From Bacteroidota bacterium (GTDB lineage Bacteria > Bacteroidota > Ignavibacteria > Palsa-1295): 53,088 bases of DNA. Positions 49,920 through 53,088 of the stretch are shown here, piece by piece (the stretch's first letter is position 1; each line of letters starts with the position of its first letter). The stretch covers positions 1 through 53,088 of the forward strand of contig JAJPIQ010000064.1 in NCBI GenBank assembly GCA_021324685.1, in the 5' to 3' direction. Below the pieces are notes generated by a model, which saw only the letters and a list, made by a program, of their open reading frames with translations, was not told where the DNA came from and did no database searches. The position numbers were made by a program, and so were the translations under genes.

Positions 49920-51818
49920 ATGTGCGGCATAGCGGGAATTCTTTCGATCGACGGTCGGCCCATTTCGGACGAAGAGGTCGCACAGCTACGGACGGCGAGC
50001 GACGCCCTGCGGCATCGTGGACCGGACGACGAGGGACTCTGGACGCATCCCTCCAGACATGCGGCCTTAATTCACCGACGACTTGCCATCATCGACCCCA
50101 CCCCGGAGGGGCACCAGCCCATGCAGAGCCGTTCGGGGAACAGGATTGTTTTTAATGGAGAAATATATAATTATCAGGAACTTCGCCGCGCGTATCGATT
50201 AAACGTTCCACCGTCCGACACCGCTGTCCTGCTGGCGCTTTTAGAATTGAAAGGAAATAAAATCCTTCCTGAATTGCGCGGTTTTTTTTCGTTCGCATAC
50301 TGGGATGAATCGAAACGCTCGTTGCTCCTGGCGCGCGATGCGATCGGAAAAAAGCCGCTCTATTATTCACTACGGAATGGCCGATGTATGTTCGCTTCGG
50401 AACTTCGCGCCCTGCTCTCGAGCGGCCTCATTCCGTGTACCATCTCTCGGGCCGCATTGAGCGAGTACCTAAGATTTTATTGCGTCCCTCACCCGTTCTC
50501 GATGATCGAAGGCGTCCAGATGCTTCCCCCCGGAAGCATGCTCGAAATTTCCGAACACGGCGATGTCGCCATGGAACGTTGGTATCGCCTTCCGGAATAT
50601 TTGCCGATCGCGATCGAATACCCGGACGCGGTCCGAGAAACACGACGGATCCTGGAGCGCTCCGTGCACGACCGGCTCGTAAGCGATGTTCCCGTTGGAG
50701 CATTCTTATCGGGCGGGCTCGACTCGAATGTGGTCGTCGGTCTTGCTGCACAGAATTCGAAAAATCCACTCGAGACGTTCTCGATCGGTTTTCGTTCCAA
50801 CTATACCGAGAATGAACTGCCCACGGCAGAAATCGGCGCTCGGGCCTTCGGCACGGCTCATCACTCGATCGAGATCTCCGATAGCGACGTCGCCTTTGCA
50901 CTCGAGGACTTTTTTTCCTCGATGGATTCGCCGACGGGCGACGGCCTTAATAGCTTCCTTATTTCGAGAGCAGCGCGAAATGCGAATCCTACGTTCAAAG
51001 TCGTCTTAAGCGGGGTCGGTGGGGACGAAGCATTTTTGGGTTATAGAAAATATCGCTGGCTCGCGCAACGCTCCTCGATCTTAGCATTGCTATGGAAAAC
51101 TCCGCAGCCCTTGCGGTCGGGCCTCGCCACACTTCTTACCATGGGAGCGGATGCACGTTGGAAAACGGCCATCGCAACACTTCTTCATCCGGAAGCGACT
51201 CGAATTCTTTTTCGCGACAGGGAAATAAATGAATTAACCGGAAGCGCTTTGCCATACTCCGGCGTTCGTTCGGCGGCCAGTCCCCTCGTTTCGCTCCTCC
51301 GTTTCGACCTGGAACATTATTTACCCAATATGCTCCTGCGCGATCTCGACGCGATGACGATGTCGCACAGTCTCGAAGCACGCGCTCCGCTGCTCGACAA
51401 AGAACTTTTGGAATTCACCTGGCAGCTTCCGATGAACGTGAAAGCGCGTGGCCGATCGAAGCAATTGCTGATCGATGCGGCTCACGATCTCTTGCCGCAC
51501 GCTATTAAACAAAAGCCGAAGACCGGTTTTGAGCTCCCCATGCGGGAGTGGCTCCTGGAAGGCAAACTGCGTCCCTGGCTCGACGTGCTACTTACAGATA
51601 CACTCGAACTGGCTCAGGATGGATTCCTGACCGTTCCGGCCGTCCGCAAGATACACCAGGAGTTCGTGGGAGGCCGCTCTCATTATCTTAAACCCTGGAA
51701 CCTCATCGCACTTGAAATGTGGTATCGCAATATCAAGTCGGATTCCATAGGAATTCCAAACGGAGCGAAGGCATCCGCATCGGGAATGACGGTATCAGAA
51801 AAAGCCGGGACCGTATGA
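49920..51818 (+). CDS. asnB: Asparagine synthase (glutamine-hydrolysing), AsnB type
   Basis: The 632-aa product has an N-terminal glutamine amidotransferase domain with nucleophile Cys2 (MCGIAGILS), RHRGPDDEG and FNGEIYN (ammonia-handling residues), and a C-terminal synthetase domain with the pyrophosphate loop SGGLDS (264-269) and the GVGGDEAFLGYRKY motif. In this length class and between glycosyltransferase genes, such enzymes usually amidate glycans or modify capsule components rather than supply asparagine. It starts 4 nt after the TPR-transferase stop and overlaps the next gene by 4 nt. Confidence 0.93.
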   Translation: MCGIAGILSIDGRPISDEEVAQLRTASDALRHRGPDDEGLWTHPSRHAALIHRRLAIIDPTPEGHQPMQSRSGNRIVFNGEIYNYQELRRAYRLNVPPSDTAVLLALLELKGNKILPELRGFFSFAYWDESKRSLLLARDAIGKKPLYYSLRNGRCMFASELRALLSSGLIPCTISRAALSEYLRFYCVPHPFSMIEGVQMLPPGSMLEISEHGDVAMERWYRLPEYLPIAIEYPDAVRETRRILERSVHDRLVSDVPVGAFLSGGLDSNVVVGLAAQNSKNPLETFSIGFRSNYTENELPTAEIGARAFGTAHHSIEISDSDVAFALEDFFSSMDSPTGDGLNSFLISRAARNANPTFKVVLSGVGGDEAFLGYRKYRWLAQRSSILALLWKTPQPLRSGLATLLTMGADARWKTAIATLLHPEATRILFRDREINELTGSALPYSGVRSAASPLVSLLRFDLEHYLPNMLLRDLDAMTMSHSLEARAPLLDKELLEFTWQLPMNVKARGRSKQLLIDAAHDLLPHAIKQKPKTGFELPMREWLLEGKLRPWLDVLLTDTLELAQDGFLTVPAVRKIHQEFVGGRSHYLKPWNLIALEMWYRNIKSDSIGIPNGAKASASGMTVSEKAGTV

Positions 51819-52987
51819 AGATCGGTATTGCAGCCATCGGCCGGCTCTCGGAAGATACCGGCGGAAAAAATTATATCATCCATTTTTTGAATGAACTCAA
51901 GAACCTGGATACAAAAGATTCCTTTGTGCTATTCGTTAGCAGTGGCGAAGCCGAACCACTCGGAATTAAAGGATCCTCTCAGCTAAAAATTGTTTCCATT
52001 CCCTCTTCGAAACGAACGTCCTTACATAAAGTCGTAGCGGAACAACTTCGCCTGCCTTCGTATATCACTCGGGAAAAGGTCGATGCGATGTATTACCCGG
52101 GCAATTTCATCAGCCTTGTTTCCAGCGTCCCTTCGATCGTCAATATTCGTTCGGCCGCGCATTGGTATGGGAAGGAATATGGAATTCGGGGCCTTCGGAG
52201 ATGGGTCCGTTCGTGGCTCATGCCGCCGGGTGCCCGAAAAGCCAGGGCCGTGATCGCGCCCAGCGAGGACATCAAGCGGGATGTCGTCCGGTTTGCGAAG
52301 ATCGCCCCTGAAAAAATCCATGTCATTCCACATGGCGTCGACGTTTCTCTCTTCGACGGCGCGGCAAATCGGGTGGCCCCGGAGTCTTTGGAAGTTTTAA
52401 AGAAATACGACCTGCGATCCGGCCAGTATGTGCTATATGTCTCGGCCCTCTGGCGATACAAACGTCAGGACCAACTCCTCCGGGCGCATGCTTCGATCGT
52501 AAAAAAAGGGTTTCCCGACCTCAAACTTGTGCTAGCGGGAATGGGAATGGGAACCGATAAAGCATATCTCGAAGCACTGCGCCGGTTACCCCAACAATTG
52601 GGAACCGAGGGTCTGGTCGTGTTTACCGGAAATCTGCCGCAGTCGTCCCTTCGGTATTTATACGCGCATGCGAACGCGTTTGTTTTTCCATCCCGCTACG
52701 AGAGTTTCGGCAATCCCTTGTTCGAAGCATGGTCGAGTGGAATTCCGGTCGCCGCCGCGAACGTCCACTCGTTCCCGGAAATCACGAATGGAGCCGCTCT
52801 TTTATTCGACCCCATGAAGCTTCCGGAAATCGAGCGTGCCGTACTTGAACTGCTTTCCAACCGCGCGCTTCGCGATGCGTTGATCGAACGCGGGTTCGAG
52901 CGGGCCAAAAAATTTTCGTGGAACGAGACGGTAAGGCGAACGCTCCGGGTGATCGAAAATGTTGAACCGCTTTCACGCCTATCGTAA
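51815..52987 (+). CDS. Glycosyltransferase family 4
   Basis: The 390-aa product has the GT-B plan: N-terminal acceptor domain (IAAIGRLSEDTGGKNYIIHFL, then GNFISLVSSVPSIVNIRS) and C-terminal donor domain with VLYVSALWRYKRQDQLLRAH, LKLVLAGMGMG, and the EX7E-type YESFGNPLFEAWSSGIPVAAANVHSFPEI. The ATG at 51815 overlaps the asnB stop (ATGA). A longer frame begins inside asnB at 51719 but lacks homology. The stop codon at 52985-52987 lies inside the first unit of the terminal tandem repeat. Confidence 0.9.
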   Translation: MKIGIAAIGRLSEDTGGKNYIIHFLNELKNLDTKDSFVLFVSSGEAEPLGIKGSSQLKIVSIPSSKRTSLHKVVAEQLRLPSYITREKVDAMYYPGNFISLVSSVPSIVNIRSAAHWYGKEYGIRGLRRWVRSWLMPPGARKARAVIAPSEDIKRDVVRFAKIAPEKIHVIPHGVDVSLFDGAANRVAPESLEVLKKYDLRSGQYVLYVSALWRYKRQDQLLRAHASIVKKGFPDLKLVLAGMGMGTDKAYLEALRRLPQQLGTEGLVVFTGNLPQSSLRYLYAHANAFVFPSRYESFGNPLFEAWSSGIPVAAANVHSFPEITNGAALLFDPMKLPEIERAVLELLSNRALRDALIERGFERAKKFSWNETVRRTLRVIENVEPLSRLS

Positions 52988-53088
52988 GGCACCGACAATT
53001 TCACGCCCGTCGTAAGGCACCGACAATTTCACGCCCGTCGTAAGGCACCGACAATTTCACGCCCGTCGTAAGGCACCGACAATTTCAC
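52971..53088. repeat. 28-bp tandem repeat reaching the end of the window
   Basis: Four head-to-tail units of 28 bp fill 52977-53088, preceded by TTTCAC, the tail of one more unit. The last three units are identical; the first differs at two bases (CTAT instead of CCGT) and contains the stop codon of the glycosyltransferase gene. There are no spacers, so it is not a CRISPR array. The array may continue past the edge. Confidence 0.92.

Noticed and set aside
52971-53088. CRISPR array at the right edge
   Set aside because: The 28-bp units are directly adjacent with no spacers, and no cas genes are in the window. It is a plain tandem repeat.

Overview
Organism. The window reads as a chromosomal segment, moderately G+C-rich by eye, from a Gram-negative member of the Bacteroidota/Chlorobi (FCB) group. 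Signs are a subtilase with a type IX secretion (T9SS) C-terminal sorting domain, a PorW/SprE-like TPR lipoprotein, a TonB-dependent receptor with an N-terminal carboxypeptidase-regulatory-like domain, several outer-membrane barrels ending in an aromatic or leucine residue, few strong Shine-Dalgarno sequences, and one TTG-N20-TAnnTTTG promoter. An Ignavibacteria/Kapabacteria-like lineage is my best guess; this is inference, not a computed placement.

Layout. 1-5990 (+): end of a probable polysaccharide-export gene, Wzz-type chain-length protein, GT4 glycosyltransferase and flippase, followed by a type III polyketide synthase overlapping an isoprenylcysteine-methyltransferase-family gene. 6160-7566: a BamA/surface-antigen-like barrel. 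7573-12232: tadA (-), tRNA-Ile2(CAU) (-), then mtaB, a GT39-like membrane glycosyltransferase and a DUF512 PDZ/radical-SAM protein (+), the last three joined by 4-nt overlaps. 12233-15953: an accessory island with two 170-bp direct repeats encoding a T9SS sorting-domain tail, a decayed DUF4258 gene with an intact YgiT-type zinc-finger gene, a Cys-rich exported protein, a cupredoxin/Met-rich/outer-membrane fusion, a third degenerate tail and two copies of one hairpin. 15954-22405: purple acid phosphatase (-), TonB-dependent receptor and beta-helix lipoprotein (+), and a lipoprotein that looks like a circularly permuted TIGR03118 propeller (-). 22561-23944 (-): alpha/beta hydrolase, a 24-bp tandem repeat and a small helical protein. 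24150-30150 (+): PorW-like lipoprotein, pyrK, pyrD, lytic transglycosylase, small lipoprotein. 30147-43863 (-): a small barrel, then a long run of envelope genes: two parvulin-type PPIases, three M16-family genes, MoxR ATPase, T9SS subtilase and BatA-like protein, closed by a terminator. 44063-48137 (-): split transketolase (two genes), an outer-membrane protein, Hsp20. 48356-52987 (+): TPR-glycosyltransferase, asparagine synthase and GT4 glycosyltransferase, a second glycan locus, running into a 28-bp tandem repeat at the window end.

How it fits together. Most of the window concerns building and maintaining the cell envelope: glycan synthesis and export at both ends, outer-membrane protein folding and proteolysis in the middle, T9SS cargo and a likely T9SS component. 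Housekeeping genes (tadA, mtaB, tRNA-Ile2, pyrKD, transketolase) are interspersed. The most unusual items are the permuted propeller, the mobile-looking T9SS tail repeats around a toxin-antitoxin remnant, and the cupredoxin fusion.
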